A stretch of DNA of 64,000 bases from Levilinea saccharolytica (GCF_001306035.1 NZ_LGCM01000031.1:44291-108290); one strand, 5' to 3'; numbered from the stretch's first letter, positions 8,386 to 17,784 are shown. The notes: generated from the sequence alone by a model not told the origin. Numbers and translations are program-made.

Positions 8386-9624
8386 TTGCCTGAACTCACT
8401 TCTGTGAAAGACGCTCTGGGGCAGTTGTTAAGCGCTTTCAACCGCCTCCCCGCGGAAAATGTCTCTCTTGCACGCGCCCTGGGCCGAGTTCTGGCCGAAG
8501 GCGTATCAGCCCCCCTCGACCTTCCCCCCTTCACCAATTCCGGGATGGACGGCTACGCCGTGCGTGCAGCCGACACTCATCCTGCACCGCAAACCCTCAC
8601 CGTCATCGGCGACATCCCCGCAGGTCTAACCCCTGAGCTGAAGCTCTACCCAGGTCAGGCCGCCCGCATCATGACCGGCGCCATGCTGCCCGAAGGCGCA
8701 GATGCAGTCATCCCTATCGAGTACACCGACCAGCCCGTCTTTGACCCCAACCAGGCTTTCCCGCATTCCATCACTGCTCGCCAATCCGTCCAGCCCGGGG
8801 ATTTCATTCGCCCCCTGGGGCAAGATATCCGCACCGGTCAGGCAGTTTTGCCCGCAGGCCGCCGCCTTCGCGCCCAAGACCTGGGCTTGCTGGCCTCCTT
8901 CGGCTTCACCACCCTCAAGGTGGTGCGCCGCCCCCGCGTGGCCCTGCTCTCCACCGGCGACGAGCTGGTGGAACCTGGTCTTCCCCTCCCTCCCGGGAAA
9001 ATTCACAATTCCAACAGCGTCATGCTCGGCGCCCTCGTGCGCCAGTTCGGCGGGAAGGTCTGCTTTCAAAGTACCGTGCCCGACCAACCCCAAGCCATCC
9101 GCGAGATGTTCGCCCGCGCCCTCGAACAGTCCCCTGACTTGCTCATCACCTCGGCTGGGGTCTCTGTCGGCGCCTTTGACTATGTGCGCGACTGCATTGA
9201 AACGGACGGCCAGCTCACCCTCTGGCGAGTAAACATGCGCCCCGGCAAGCCGTTGGCTTTTGGCTCCTACCAACAAATTCCCGTCATCGGTCTGCCTGGT
9301 AACCCCGTCTCCGCCTTCGCCACCTTCCAGGTGTTCGTTGTCCCCGTGCTGCATACCCTGCTAGGCTTACCGGCGGAGTCCCGCCCTCAGGTGACGGTGA
9401 CCCTGTCCGAGACGATCGAATCAGACGGCCGTGAGACCTACGCCCGCGCTCTGGTCACCTGGCAAGACGGCGCCTGGCATGCCCGCCTGGCTGAACATCA
9501 AGGTTCCGGCAACCTGCTGTCTTTGGTGCGCGCAAACGCTTTACTGATTGTCCCCTCTGGGGTAAAATCGCTTCCTGCTCAGGCGCAGGCCACCGCCTGG
9601 TGGTTAAACGCGGATTTATCTTAG
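8386..9624 (+). CDS. moeA: Molybdopterin molybdenumtransferase
   Basis: The 412-residue protein inserts metal into molybdopterin. It has the family layout: N-terminal PPFTNSGMDGYAVRAADT, central MPT-binding fold with LLSTGDELVEPG and SAGVSVGAFDYVRD, RPGKPLAFG and GLPGNPVSAF, then a small C-terminal beta-barrel (domain IV). GGAGA at 8377-8381 points to the TTG at 8386 (4-nt spacing) or the GTG at 8383; the TTG at 8374 overlaps the ribosome site and is unlikely. The VKOR gene follows 7 nt downstream, so the two are probably cotranscribed. The window's aldehyde:ferredoxin oxidoreductase would need a pterin cofactor made by this pathway. Confidence 0.93.
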   Translation: MPELTSVKDALGQLLSAFNRLPAENVSLARALGRVLAEGVSAPLDLPPFTNSGMDGYAVRAADTHPAPQTLTVIGDIPAGLTPELKLYPGQAARIMTGAMLPEGADAVIPIEYTDQPVFDPNQAFPHSITARQSVQPGDFIRPLGQDIRTGQAVLPAGRRLRAQDLGLLASFGFTTLKVVRRPRVALLSTGDELVEPGLPLPPGKIHNSNSVMLGALVRQFGGKVCFQSTVPDQPQAIREMFARALEQSPDLLITSAGVSVGAFDYVRDCIETDGQLTLWRVNMRPGKPLAFGSYQQIPVIGLPGNPVSAFATFQVFVVPVLHTLLGLPAESRPQVTVTLSETIESDGRETYARALVTWQDGAWHARLAEHQGSGNLLSLVRANALLIVPSGVKSLPAQAQATAWWLNADLS

Positions 9625-9631
9625 GAGGACG

Positions 9632-10057
9632 ATGAACCCTTCTTCCACGCGCACCTGGTTTATCATTCTTGCGGTCATCGGGCTGCTCGATTCGGTTTAT
9701 CTGACCATCGCCAAGCTCACCGCAAACCGCCAGATGTGTCTGGAGGGCATTGGGGACTGCTGGTCGGTCAATCAAAGCACCTATTCCGAAATCCTCGGCA
9801 TCCCCATCGCCTTGCTGGGGGCTGCCGCCTATGCTGCCCTCATCGTTCTTGTCCTGCTGGAGCAGCGTGCCTTCTTCTGGCGATATCTCACCTTTGCCGC
9901 TACCCTTTTTGGCGTGCTGTATTCTGCTTATCTGACCTATATAGAAATTGCAGTTCTCAAAGCTATCTGCCCGTTTTGTGTTGTGTCCGCTGTAATCATT
10001 ACCTTGCTGTTTGCGCTCACTATCTACCGCCTGTTCGCCGATCAGGCTCAATCCTAA
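9632..10057 (+). CDS. Vitamin K epoxide reductase (VKOR) family membrane protein
   Basis: A 141-residue integral membrane protein with four hydrophobic segments (about 10-28, 56-76, 84-108, 112-132). The redox motif CPFC is at the start of the last segment, and a loop pair of cysteines (MCLEGIGDCWSVNQS) follows helix 1, exactly as in bacterial VKOR. A conserved Ser/Asn lies between. It should reoxidise a periplasmic or cell-surface thiol oxidase (DsbA-like) using quinones, so it acts in disulfide bond formation. AGGAGG-like ribosome site precedes ATG by 5 nt. A separate DsbA partner is not in the window. Confidence 0.9.
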   Translation: MNPSSTRTWFIILAVIGLLDSVYLTIAKLTANRQMCLEGIGDCWSVNQSTYSEILGIPIALLGAAAYAALIVLVLLEQRAFFWRYLTFAATLFGVLYSAYLTYIEIAVLKAICPFCVVSAVIITLLFALTIYRLFADQAQS

Positions 10058-10073
10058 TCAGGAGGGAAGTTGA

Positions 10074-10310
10074 ATGCCCCGAATTCGATGTCACTATATT
10101 GACTGCGCTTTTCTGGATGATGGTTTTTGCAGTGCTGCTGCCGTAGAAGTGAACCCTGATGACGGCTGTCAGACCTATTCCCCCACCTCCGAAGTCCCCA
10201 CCGATGAAAACTGGGAGGATGAAGAAGAGCTGGAAGAATGGGAAGAGCTGGAAGATGAAGAAGAAGATGATGAAGACATCTGGTTGGACGAGGAAGAAGA
10301 AGAATATTAG
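10074..10310 (+). CDS. Small DUF1540-like Cys protein with poly-acidic tail
   Basis: A 78-residue protein starting 16 nt after VKOR, with AGGAGG upstream. The first 35 residues hold four cysteines in the pattern C-x4-C-x7-C-x12-C (RCHYIDC, GFCSAAA, DGCQTY), which resembles the DUF1540 motif in which four Cys probably bind a metal. Residues 40-78 are almost entirely Glu and Asp. The function is not known. The acidic tail could bind cations or a basic partner. A sigma-70 promoter and a Mn2+ riboswitch follow at once, but they belong to the next gene. Family match is by pattern only. Confidence 0.7.
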   Translation: MPRIRCHYIDCAFLDDGFCSAAAVEVNPDDGCQTYSPTSEVPTDENWEDEEELEEWEELEDEEEDDEDIWLDEEEEEY

Positions 10311-10332
10311 TTCTTTCTCAGAAACCAACGAC

Positions 10333-10361
10333 TTGACACCACTCACCATTCGGGTTACACT
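10333..10361 (+). promoter_or_regulatory. Sigma-70 promoter of the riboswitch/P-type ATPase unit
   Basis: A consensus TTGACA (10333-10338) and TACACT (10356-10361) are 17 bp apart. The start of transcription would be near 10368, immediately before the riboswitch. Confidence 0.8.
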
Positions 10362-10365
10362 TTTT

Positions 10366-10470
10366 GGCGGATGGGGAGTAGCACCTTTCTCAGGGCAAAC
10401 TGTCGTCATGACGGAACCCAAAGTTCCCGGCAGTTTGAACGCGTCAGAATCGCGTTTTGCAAGACCACCA
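10366..10470 (+). promoter_or_regulatory. yybP-ykoY family manganese riboswitch
   Basis: The invariant core GGGGAGTAGC is at 10373-10382. A long stem CAAACTG/CAGTTTG (10396-10402 with 10431-10437) carries GTCGTCA on its 5' side and CCGGC on its 3' side, then a small hairpin AACGCG/CGCGTT (10438-10456) and TTTGCAAGACC close the aptamer. This order matches, as I recall it, the Lactococcus yybP-ykoY aptamer segment by segment. The 3' closing strand (AGACC) is also the 5' strand of the terminator stem, so ligand binding should prevent termination and switch the gene on. Rfam RF00080 would be the test. Confidence 0.87.
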
Positions 10471-10496
10471 CAGTTCATTTGTGGTGGTCTTTTTTT
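10462..10496 (+). terminator. Riboswitch-controlled terminator
   Basis: AGACCACCAC (10462-10471) pairs perfectly with GTGGTGGTCT (10481-10490) and is followed by a run of T. It lies 50 nt before the ATPase start and overlaps the 3' aptamer strand, making it the expression platform. Confidence 0.9.
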
Positions 10497-10545
10497 CACT
10501 ACCGCCTGCCACAAATAACCGACATCTGATAAAAAGGACGGACAT

Positions 10546-13308
10546 ATGAAAGAGAATGGCGCGCAGCAGTGGCATGAAATGGATCTGCCCAAATTTGAGC
10601 AGACCATGGAAGTCAACACACAGCAAGGCTTGTCTGCCGATGAGGTTCAGCACAGGCAGGCCCAGTATGGCCCCAATGAGTTAATCGACCGCGGCACGAA
10701 AAGCCCCTGGAAAATCCTCCTAGAGCAGCTCTCTGGGGTCATGGTCATTATCCTGATCGTCTCTGCCGTCATTTCAGCCCTCCTGGGCGAATACAAAGAC
10801 GCCGTTGTGATCTTGATCATCGTCATTCTCAATTCCATCCTCGGCTTTACCCAGGAATACCGCGCCGAACAGGCCATGGCCGCCTTGAAGAAAATGGCCG
10901 TCCCTCACGTGCGCGTCCGCCGCAGCGGCCATGTTCAGGAGATTTCCGCTCGCGATCTGGTCCCCGGCGATGTCATCCTCCTGGAAGCTGGCAGCTCTAT
11001 CCCCGCCGACAGCCGCGTGATCGAATCGGTCAACCTGCGAGTGCAGGAGGCGGTGCTCACCGGCGAATCGGAAGCAGTCGAAAAACACACTGATCCTCTC
11101 AAGGGAGAAAATCTGGCCCTTGGCGACCGCCGCAACATGCTCTACATGGGAACCGTGGCCACCTACGGACGCGGCACAGCCGTGGTCACCTCCACCGGCA
11201 TGCACACCGAATTGGGCCGCATCGCCGAAATGATCCAGAATGTTGGCCAGGAGCAAACCCCCTTGCAGCGCCGTCTGGAACAGCTCGGCCGTGGGCTGGC
11301 CATTGCCGCCCTGGCCATCGTCTTTGTTGTCTTCATCTTGGGCTTGCTGCGCGGTGAACCCCTGCGCCTGATGTTCCAGACCGCCATCAGCATGGCTGTG
11401 GCCGCAGTTCCCGAAGGGCTGCCTGCCGTGGTCACGATTGCCCTGGCCCTGGGCGCCCAGCGCATGCTCTCGCGCCATGCCCTCATCCGCAAACTCCCCG
11501 CGGTGGAAACCCTCGGCTCCGTCACGGTCATCTGCTCCGATAAAACCGGAACCCTCACCGAAAACCGCATGACCGTCACCGTTTTGGATGTGGCCGGTAA
11601 CCAGATGGATTTTGTCGAACAGGTCAAATCCTTCACCCCCCACATGGATACCAAAGCCAGCCCGGCGCCCCTGGTGCAGGAGAACTCTGCGGTGGCCCTC
11701 CTCCTCACCGGAGGCACCCTGTGCAATGACGCCATTTTAGAAGAAGATACTCAGGCCGGGGATTTGTCGGCGATTGGCGACCCCACCGAAGGCGCCCTGG
11801 TCATCGCCGCTGCCCGCGTGGGCCTGCGCAAGCCTGATTTGGAAGCAGTCATGCCCCGCGCCGCTGAAGTCCCCTTCGACAGCGACCGCAAGCGCATGAC
11901 CACCCTCCACCGCTTCCAAATCAGCCAGCTTCCTGAGGCTTTGCAGCCCCTATGGAACGCCCGCGCTCTTGCCGCCCAATCCGAAGCCGTACTCACCGTC
12001 ACCAAAGGCGCCGTGGACGGCCTTTTGGAAGTGTCTTCACGCGTGTGGGTGGACGGACGCATTGAGCAGCTCAACGATCACTGGAAAGAGCGTGTGCAGG
12101 CCGCCAATAACGCGATGGCCCAAAAAGGCATGCGCGTTCTCGGCGTAGCGGTGCATATGGACGCTCAGGTGCCCACGGATGTCAGCGCCGAAGGCGTTGA
12201 AAAAGACCTGATCTTCATCGGCATGACTGGCATGATTGACCCCGCCCGCCCGGAAGTGAAAGATGCCGTGGCCGTGGCGAAAGGCGCCGGAATTCGCCCC
12301 ATCATGATCACTGGCGACCACCCCCTCACCGCTCTGTCCATCGCCAAAGAATTGGGCATCGCCACCCAACACCGCGTGGTCACCGGGCAAGAATTGGCCG
12401 TCATGAGCGATGAGGAACTGAGAGCACAGGTGGATGACATCTCCGTGTACGCGCGTGTGTCACCTGAGCACAAGCTGAAAATCGTCCAGGCCCTCCAATT
12501 CAAAGGCCACATCGTGGCCATGACCGGCGACGGTGTCAACGACGCCCCCGCCCTCAAGCGCGCCGATATCGGCGTAGCGATGGGCATCACCGGCACCGAT
12601 GTGTCTAAAGAAGCCTCAGATATGATCTTGCTGGATGACAACTTTGCCACCATCGTGGCGGCCGTCGAAGAAGGCCGCCGTATCTACGACAACATCCGCA
12701 AGTTCATCCGTTACACCATGACCTCCAATGCCGGTGAAATCTGGGTTATGCTCGTCGCCCCCTTCTTAGGCATGCCCATGCCCCTCACCCCACTGCAAAT
12801 CTTGTGGATCAACCTGGTCACGGACGGCCTGCCGGGTCTGGCGCTCACCGTGGAGCCCACTGAGCGCAACACGATGAAGCGTAAACCGCACCATCCCCAG
12901 GAAAACATCTTCGGCCGCGGCATGGCCCGCGAAATCCTGTGGGTCGGTTTGCTCATGGGTCTGGTCTCTTTGGCGATGGGCTACATCTTCTTCAAGCAGG
13001 AAGTTGCTGCCTGGCAGACCATGGTCTTCACCACCCTCACCCTGGCGCAGATGGGACATGTGCTGGCCATCCGCACCGAACGGGACTCTCTCTTCCAGGT
13101 GGGTCTGCTCAGCAATAAACCCCTCCTCGGCGCGGTCCTGTTGACCTTTGTACTGCAAATGATGGTGATCTATCTGCCCTTCTTCCAGGATATCTTCCAG
13201 ACCATAGCTCTGACCCCCAGCCAGTTGATCATCAGCCTGGTCTCCAGCACGGTGGTGTTCTTCAGTCTGGAAATCATGAAAGCCATCCAGCGCCGCAAAG
13301 AAGACTAA
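10546..13308 (+). CDS. P2-type cation ATPase, probable Mn2+ (or Ca2+) exporter
   Basis: The 920-residue pump has an N-terminal cation-ATPase domain, TM1-4 with the PEGLP ion-site motif, the phosphorylation site [14 protein letters not shown] (Asp332), the nucleotide domain with KGAVDGLL, and the hinge [21 protein letters not shown]. The C-terminal TM5-10 block contains [14 protein letters not shown], in SERCA-like pumps part of the ion site. It belongs to the SERCA/PMCA group. The riboswitch upstream senses Mn2+ in relatives, and a Lactococcus P-type ATPase (YoaB) is under the same riboswitch, so Mn2+ export under excess is the best inference. Promoter, aptamer and terminator all lie in the 235-nt leader. 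GAC-rich ribosome site AAAAAGGAC is 7 nt before ATG. Confidence 0.93.
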   Translation: MKENGAQQWHEMDLPKFEQTMEVNTQQGLSADEVQHRQAQYGPNELIDRGTKSPWKILLEQLSGVMVIILIVSAVISALLGEYKDAVVILIIVILNSILGFTQEYRAEQAMAALKKMAVPHVRVRRSGHVQEISARDLVPGDVILLEAGSSIPADSRVIESVNLRVQEAVLTGESEAVEKHTDPLKGENLALGDRRNMLYMGTVATYGRGTAVVTSTGMHTELGRIAEMIQNVGQEQTPLQRRLEQLGRGLAIAALAIVFVVFILGLLRGEPLRLMFQTAISMAVAAVPEGLPAVVTIALALGAQRMLSRHALIRKLPAVETLGSVTVICSDKTGTLTENRMTVTVLDVAGNQMDFVEQVKSFTPHMDTKASPAPLVQENSAVALLLTGGTLCNDAILEEDTQAGDLSAIGDPTEGALVIAAARVGLRKPDLEAVMPRAAEVPFDSDRKRMTTLHRFQISQLPEALQPLWNARALAAQSEAVLTVTKGAVDGLLEVSSRVWVDGRIEQLNDHWKERVQAANNAMAQKGMRVLGVAVHMDAQVPTDVSAEGVEKDLIFIGMTGMIDPARPEVKDAVAVAKGAGIRPIMITGDHPLTALSIAKELGIATQHRVVTGQELAVMSDEELRAQVDDISVYARVSPEHKLKIVQALQFKGHIVAMTGDGVNDAPALKRADIGVAMGITGTDVSKEASDMILLDDNFATIVAAVEEGRRIYDNIRKFIRYTMTSNAGEIWVMLVAPFLGMPMPLTPLQILWINLVTDGLPGLALTVEPTERNTMKRKPHHPQENIFGRGMAREILWVGLLMGLVSLAMGYIFFKQEVAAWQTMVFTTLTLAQMGHVLAIRTERDSLFQVGLLSNKPLLGAVLLTFVLQMMVIYLPFFQDIFQTIALTPSQLIISLVSSTVVFFSLEIMKAIQRRKED

Positions 13309-13345
13309 ATTCGATCCAAAAGAGCGCACTGCGCTGTAAAACATC

Positions 13346-13377
13346 AGGGCAGGCCGGCGGCCTGCCCTGTTTGCTTT
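13346..13377. terminator. Terminator between convergent ATPase and SDR genes
   Basis: AGGGCAGGCC (13346-13355) pairs with GGCCTGCCCT (13359-13368) around a 3-nt loop, followed by GTTTGCTTTATTTT. It should end the ATPase transcript; the SDR gene on the other strand stops at 13376. Confidence 0.8.
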
Positions 13378-14371
13378 ATTTTCCGGCTGCCCAGCGTTCG
13401 CGGTACCACGTCACTGCCTCAGCCAACGCCTGACGAATGGGTGTGTAGCGCAGCCCCAATTCCCTTTCCGCGCGGCTGCCGTCAAAGGCAAAGCCGTTTT
13501 TCAGGGTCTTGGCCGCGTCAATGGATAATCCCCAATGCGGGGGCTGATGCGTCACCGCCGCCGCCCAGGTTTGTAAATAGGCTGCCGCCGTCACCACAAA
13601 ATCGGGAAAAGGGATCAGCGGCAGACGCACATCCGCCGCCGCGCCGATCATGGCCGCATAATCTTTACCGTTCAAGATCGTCTTACCGATTAAATACTTG
13701 CGCCCCACGCTGGCTGGCGTCTCTGCCGCCCGTAAAACGGCTTCCACCACATCCCCCACATACACATAGGTTGCGTAGGAATGGTGGTAAATGGTGCTGG
13801 GAACCCGGCGGCGGATCACGTCCATAATATACTCCCCGCTGGCCTTGTCGTCCCCCGCTCCCAACACAATCCCCGGGTACAGCACCGTCAGCGGCAACCC
13901 GCGTTGGTGGTAATACTCCCAGGCGATCCGGTCACCTTCCGCTTTCGTCCGCGCGTAGGTGCTGAAAAACTTCGGCCCGGGGGTGCTGTCTTCATGGAAC
14001 GGCTTTTCTTTCGGCTGCCCATAGACCGCCACCGTGCTGACGTACACCACCTTACTCACCCCGGCTTGTGCCGCGGCATCCATCAGGTTGCGCGTCCCCT
14101 CCACGTTCACTTTCCACATTTCTTCCGGTTTTGGCGTCCACATGGTATACACATTAGCCAAATGGATCACGCAGTCCATCCCCCGCAGGGCTTCGGTCAG
14201 GGTTTCCGGCTGGGTCACATCCCCCAGCGCCAGTTCCACCCCAAAGCCCGTCAGGCGCGCCCCCCGCTCTGGGCTGCGCACCAGGCAGCGCACGGTGTGG
14301 TCTGTGCGCGCCAGGCGTGCGACCAAATGTTTCCCAATAAAACCGCTCCCGCCCGTAACCAGAATCTTCAT
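13376..14371 (-). CDS. NAD-dependent epimerase/dehydratase (extended SDR, dihydroflavonol-reductase-like)
   Basis: A 331-residue extended short-chain dehydrogenase. It starts with the NAD(P) motif ILVTGGSGFIGKHLV, has the LGDVT segment, VYVSTVAVYG with the catalytic Ser/Thr, and YARTKAEGDRIAWE with the YxxxK pair, then LYPGIVLGAGDD. A C-terminal substrate domain closes with a short amphipathic end. Related proteins reduce or epimerise sugars, sterol-type or flavonoid-like substrates; the exact substrate is not readable. AAGGAGC precedes the ATG. It is transcribed alone, divergent from the carboxylase cluster across 252 nt. Confidence 0.88.
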   Translation of the reverse strand: MKILVTGGSGFIGKHLVARLARTDHTVRCLVRSPERGARLTGFGVELALGDVTQPETLTEALRGMDCVIHLANVYTMWTPKPEEMWKVNVEGTRNLMDAAAQAGVSKVVYVSTVAVYGQPKEKPFHEDSTPGPKFFSTYARTKAEGDRIAWEYYHQRGLPLTVLYPGIVLGAGDDKASGEYIMDVIRRRVPSTIYHHSYATYVYVGDVVEAVLRAAETPASVGRKYLIGKTILNGKDYAAMIGAAADVRLPLIPFPDFVVTAAAYLQTWAAAVTHQPPHWGLSIDAAKTLKNGFAFDGSRAERELGLRYTPIRQALAEAVTWYRERWAAGK

Positions 14372-14623
14372 GCCCGCTCCTTATCCGTCTCATCAGCCCC
14401 CCTGCAAGAGGCAATCATAGCAAAACCCCCGCAAACCAACAAGATAACAATCTTCACCCGCACCGCCGTTATCCATCCCCCTTCTCAAAAATTCCCACAA
14501 CCCGCGTAACTCTCCCGCACGGCTGGGGTTTCTTGCTTGTAGAACATTGCGCTGATCCCATCCCCGCCTACCTTCTGCCGCAGCGCCGTCTGTAAAAAAT
14601 TCGCTCGAAACGGGAACCTGTGT

Positions 14624-16171
14624 ATGAGCCATTCTGCGTTTGAACGCCTGCAGCAACTTCGCCGCGAAGCCGCCCAGGGCGGCGGCCCCCAACGCACCGC
14701 TGCCCAGCACGCTAAAGGAAAGCTGACCGCGCGGGAGCGGATCGAAACCTTGCTCGATCCGGGGACTTTTGTGGAAACCGGCATGTTCGTCACCCACCGC
14801 GCTGTGGGTCTGGGCATGGAGCAGTCTCACCCCCTGGGTGACGGTGTCGTCACCGGCAGCGGCAAGATCGACGGCCGCCCGGTGTATGTGTTCGCCCAGG
14901 ATTTCACCGTCCTGGGAGGGTCGGTGGGCGAAGCCCACGCGCAAAAAATCGCCCGCCTGCAGGACCTGGCCTTCCAAAACGGCGCCCCCCTGATCGGCAT
15001 CAACGATTCCGGCGGTGCCCGCATTCAGGAAGGCGTCGCCTCGCTGGCCGGGTACGGTGAAATTTTCTTCCGCAATGTACGCGCCTCCGGCGTCATCCCG
15101 CAAATCTCAGTGATCCTCGGCCCCTGCGCGGGCGGCGCGGTCTATTCACCTGCCATCACCGATTTTGTCTTTATGGTGGAAAACACCGCCAACATGTTCA
15201 TCACAGGCCCGGAGGTCATCCGCGCAGTCACCCACCAAGACATCACCCCTGAAGATCTGGGCGGCGCCGCCGTCCACAGCACCCGCAGCGGCGTGGCGCA
15301 CTTCACTGCCCCCGATGAAGACAGCCTCTTTCAGACCCTGCGCTGGCTGCTTTCTTACCTGCCTTCCAACAACCTCTCTTTGCCTGCCCCTATCCCCACC
15401 CAGGACCCGGCCGAGCGAGCCACGCCAGAACTGGCTGAAATCGTCCCCGCCGATCCCCAACGCCCCTACGATATTCACCGCGTCCTGGAAGTGCTGCTGG
15501 ATGACGGCGTCTTTCTGGAAGTTCAGCCGGAATACGCCCGCAACATCGTCATCGGCCTGGGCCGCCTGAACGGCAGCGTGGTGGGCGTCATCGCCAACCA
15601 GCCCGACTTTTTGGCGGGCGTGCTGGATATTGATGCATCCGACAAGGCCGCCCGCTTCATTCGCTTCTGCGACGCCTTCCACATCCCCCTGCTCACGCTG
15701 GTGGACACCCCCGGCTTTCTCCCAGGGGCCGACCAGGAACACAACGGCATCATCCGCCACGGCGCAAAAATGATCTTTGCCTATGCTGAAGCCACCGTCC
15801 CCAAGCTGTCGGTCATTTTACGCAAAGCCTACGGCGGCGCCTACATCGTGATGAGCTCCAAACATCTCGGTGGGGACCTGAACCTGGCCTGGCCCAACGC
15901 GGAAATCGCCGTCATGGGGCCGGAGGGCGCGGTCAACATCGTCTTCCGCAAAGAGATTGAAGCCTCCTCCGACCCAGCCGCCCGCCGCTCTGAGCTGACC
16001 CAGCAGTACCGCCAGGAGTTGGCCAATCCCTTTGTGGCAGCCTCGCGCGGCTATCTGGATGACATCCTCCAGCCCGCCGAAACCCGCCAGCGTCTCATCA
16101 CCGGGCTGGACTCCCTGCGCGAAAAAAGACAGCCCGCTCCCGCACGCAAACACGGCAATATCCCCTTGTAG
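14624..16171 (+). CDS. Acyl-CoA carboxylase carboxyltransferase subunit (AccD/PccB type), acetyl-CoA-like specificity residue
   Basis: The 515-residue protein joins both carboxyltransferase halves as in PccB/MmdA. N half: KLTARERIETLLDPGTF, GGSVGEAHAQKI, INDSGGARIQEGV and GPCAGGAVYSPA. C half: DTPGFLPGADQEHNGIIRHG and RKAYGGAYIVM, then AVMGPEGAVNIV. It transfers CO2 from biotin to an acyl-CoA. The residue after AYGGAY decides substrate in Streptomyces enzymes: Asp for propionyl-CoA, Ile for acetyl-CoA. Here it is Ile408, so malonyl-CoA production is favoured. First of three carboxylase genes, before the megasynthase. The ribosome site is poor (GGGAA) and the start is set by homology. It could still work as a general acyl-CoA carboxylase. 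Confidence 0.93.
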   Translation: MSHSAFERLQQLRREAAQGGGPQRTAAQHAKGKLTARERIETLLDPGTFVETGMFVTHRAVGLGMEQSHPLGDGVVTGSGKIDGRPVYVFAQDFTVLGGSVGEAHAQKIARLQDLAFQNGAPLIGINDSGGARIQEGVASLAGYGEIFFRNVRASGVIPQISVILGPCAGGAVYSPAITDFVFMVENTANMFITGPEVIRAVTHQDITPEDLGGAAVHSTRSGVAHFTAPDEDSLFQTLRWLLSYLPSNNLSLPAPIPTQDPAERATPELAEIVPADPQRPYDIHRVLEVLLDDGVFLEVQPEYARNIVIGLGRLNGSVVGVIANQPDFLAGVLDIDASDKAARFIRFCDAFHIPLLTLVDTPGFLPGADQEHNGIIRHGAKMIFAYAEATVPKLSVILRKAYGGAYIVMSSKHLGGDLNLAWPNAEIAVMGPEGAVNIVFRKEIEASSDPAARRSELTQQYRQELANPFVAASRGYLDDILQPAETRQRLITGLDSLREKRQPAPARKHGNIPL

Positions 16172-16191
16172 AACGTTCCCATCCAGGTCTT

Positions 16192-16220
16192 TTGAGCGTG
16201 CTAGAGATTTTTATTATACT
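16192..16220 (+). promoter_or_regulatory. Internal promoter before the biotin carboxylase gene
   Basis: TTGAGC (16192-16197) and TATACT (16215-16220) are 17 bp apart in the 80-nt gap after the carboxyltransferase gene. It would let the biotin carboxylase, carrier and megasynthase be transcribed apart from the first subunit. Confidence 0.65.
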
Positions 16221-16251
16221 TTTTCTATCTTATTGATCAAGGATTGAACTC

Positions 16252-17751
16252 ATGACCCATCTTCAGCCAAAAGTGTTGGTAGCCAACCGGGGAGAGATTG
16301 CCGTGCGCATCTTCCGCGCCTGCCGGGAGCTGGGCCTGCCGTCTGTTGCGGTCTACACGGATGTGGATCAAAACGCCCTGCATCTGCGCTACGCGGATGA
16401 AGTCGTGCCTCTGGGCGACCGCCAAAATTACCTCTCCATCCCCGCGGTGATGGCCGCAGCCCGCGCCGCCCATGCCGCGGCCGTACACCCAGGCTACGGT
16501 TTCCTGGCCGAGAACGCCGCCTTTGCCCAGGCCGTTGAAGATGCTGGCATGATCTTCATCGGCCCCCGCCCTCAGACCATCGCCCTCATGGGCGACAAGC
16601 TTGCCTCGCGCCAGGCTGCCCAGGCTGCAGGGCTGCCCATCCTCCCCGGCTCCGACCGCCCCCTGCCCCCCCAGGTTCCCCTGCACATGGCCGCTCAGGT
16701 GGCCTACCCCGTGCTGGTCAAAGCCGCCGCGGGCGGCGGTGGCCGCGGCATCCGCCTGGTGCGCTCCCCCGAAGAGCTGGAACCCATGATCGCTGCCGCC
16801 CGTCAGGAAGCCCTTTCGGCCTTTGGCGACGACACCGTTTATCTGGAATCGATGGTTCAGCAGGCCCGCCACATTGAAGTGCAGATTCTTGGCGAGGGCA
16901 GCGGCTGCGTCACTGTGCTGGGCGAACGCGAATGTTCCATCCAACGCCGCCGCCAAAAGCTGATCGAAGAAGCCCCCGCTCCCGGCCTGACCCCCGTCAT
17001 GCTGGAACAAATCCACACCGCGGCCATGCGCCTCGGCTGTCACCTGCAATACCGCGGCCTGGGAACGGTGGAGTTCCTGCTGGATCCCCACGGTCACTTC
17101 CACTTCATCGAAGTTAACCCGCGTATCCAGGTCGAGCACCCCGTCACCGAGATGGTCACCGGCGTGGATCTGGTGCAGGCGCAGCTTCTCCTGGCCCTGA
17201 ACCTGGGCCGCCCGCCAGCCCTGGATGCCTTCGAGCAGCGCGGCTGTGCCATCGAAGCCCGAATTCTGGCCGAAGACCCCGCCCTGGATTTCCTGCCCGC
17301 CGTGGGCGAAATCACCTATCTGAAAGAGCCGGGAGGTCCCGGCGTTCGCGTGGACAGCGCCCTCTTCCAGGGCATGCAGGTCACGGCAGATTACGACTCC
17401 CTCCTTGCCAAAGTCATTGCCTGGGGGCCAGACCGTCCTTCGGCCATCCGCCGCCTGCGCCGTGCCCTGGGTGAGCTGCAAATCGGCGGCTTGCCCACCT
17501 CCGCCGGGTGGATTCTGCAGATCTTAGACAGCCCCGCTTTTCAGGAAGGGCGCGTCACCACCACCTATCTGGACAGCTTCCAGCCCGCCCCCGCCGAACC
17601 CGAACCCACCCTGGAACGCGAACTGGCCCTGGCCGCCGCCCTCGTAGCCCACCGTGCCCGCGCCCCCCTCGCCGCAGGTGCGTCCACAGCCGCCGTAGGC
17701 CCTTCCCGCTGGCAGTTGGCCGCCTGGCAGGAACAAATGAGCCGCATCTGA
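16252..17751 (+). CDS. accC: Biotin carboxylase subunit of acyl-CoA carboxylase
   Basis: A 499-residue ATP-grasp enzyme that carboxylates biotin. Visible motifs: VLVANRGEIAVRIFRACREL, HPGYGFLAENAAFA, the glycine-rich ATP loop KAAAGGGGRGIRLV, ERECSIQRRRQKLIEEAP, and the catalytic FIEVNPRIQVEHPVTEMVTG. The usual AccC ends near residue 450; this one has an extra Ala-rich C-terminal tail (about 440-499) of unknown role, without a biotin motif. AAGGA lies 8 nt before the ATG, and a sigma-70-like promoter lies just upstream. The biotin carrier follows 33 nt later. Confidence 0.95.
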   Translation: MTHLQPKVLVANRGEIAVRIFRACRELGLPSVAVYTDVDQNALHLRYADEVVPLGDRQNYLSIPAVMAAARAAHAAAVHPGYGFLAENAAFAQAVEDAGMIFIGPRPQTIALMGDKLASRQAAQAAGLPILPGSDRPLPPQVPLHMAAQVAYPVLVKAAAGGGGRGIRLVRSPEELEPMIAAARQEALSAFGDDTVYLESMVQQARHIEVQILGEGSGCVTVLGERECSIQRRRQKLIEEAPAPGLTPVMLEQIHTAAMRLGCHLQYRGLGTVEFLLDPHGHFHFIEVNPRIQVEHPVTEMVTGVDLVQAQLLLALNLGRPPALDAFEQRGCAIEARILAEDPALDFLPAVGEITYLKEPGGPGVRVDSALFQGMQVTADYDSLLAKVIAWGPDRPSAIRRLRRALGELQIGGLPTSAGWILQILDSPAFQEGRVTTTYLDSFQPAPAEPEPTLERELALAAALVAHRARAPLAAGASTAAVGPSRWQLAAWQEQMSRI

Positions 17752-17784
17752 GTTTTTTTGTTTTTTGGATCCCTGGAGGTAATT

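Noticed and set aside
10366..10470. NiCo or fluoride riboswitch instead of yybP-ykoY
   Set aside because: The GGGGAGTAGC core and the GTCGTCA/GCAAGACC elements match the yybP-ykoY order and not the others.
17753..17772. T-rich stretch as a terminator between biotin carboxylase and carrier genes
   Set aside because: No stable stem precedes the T runs, and the spacing fits a simple operon gap.
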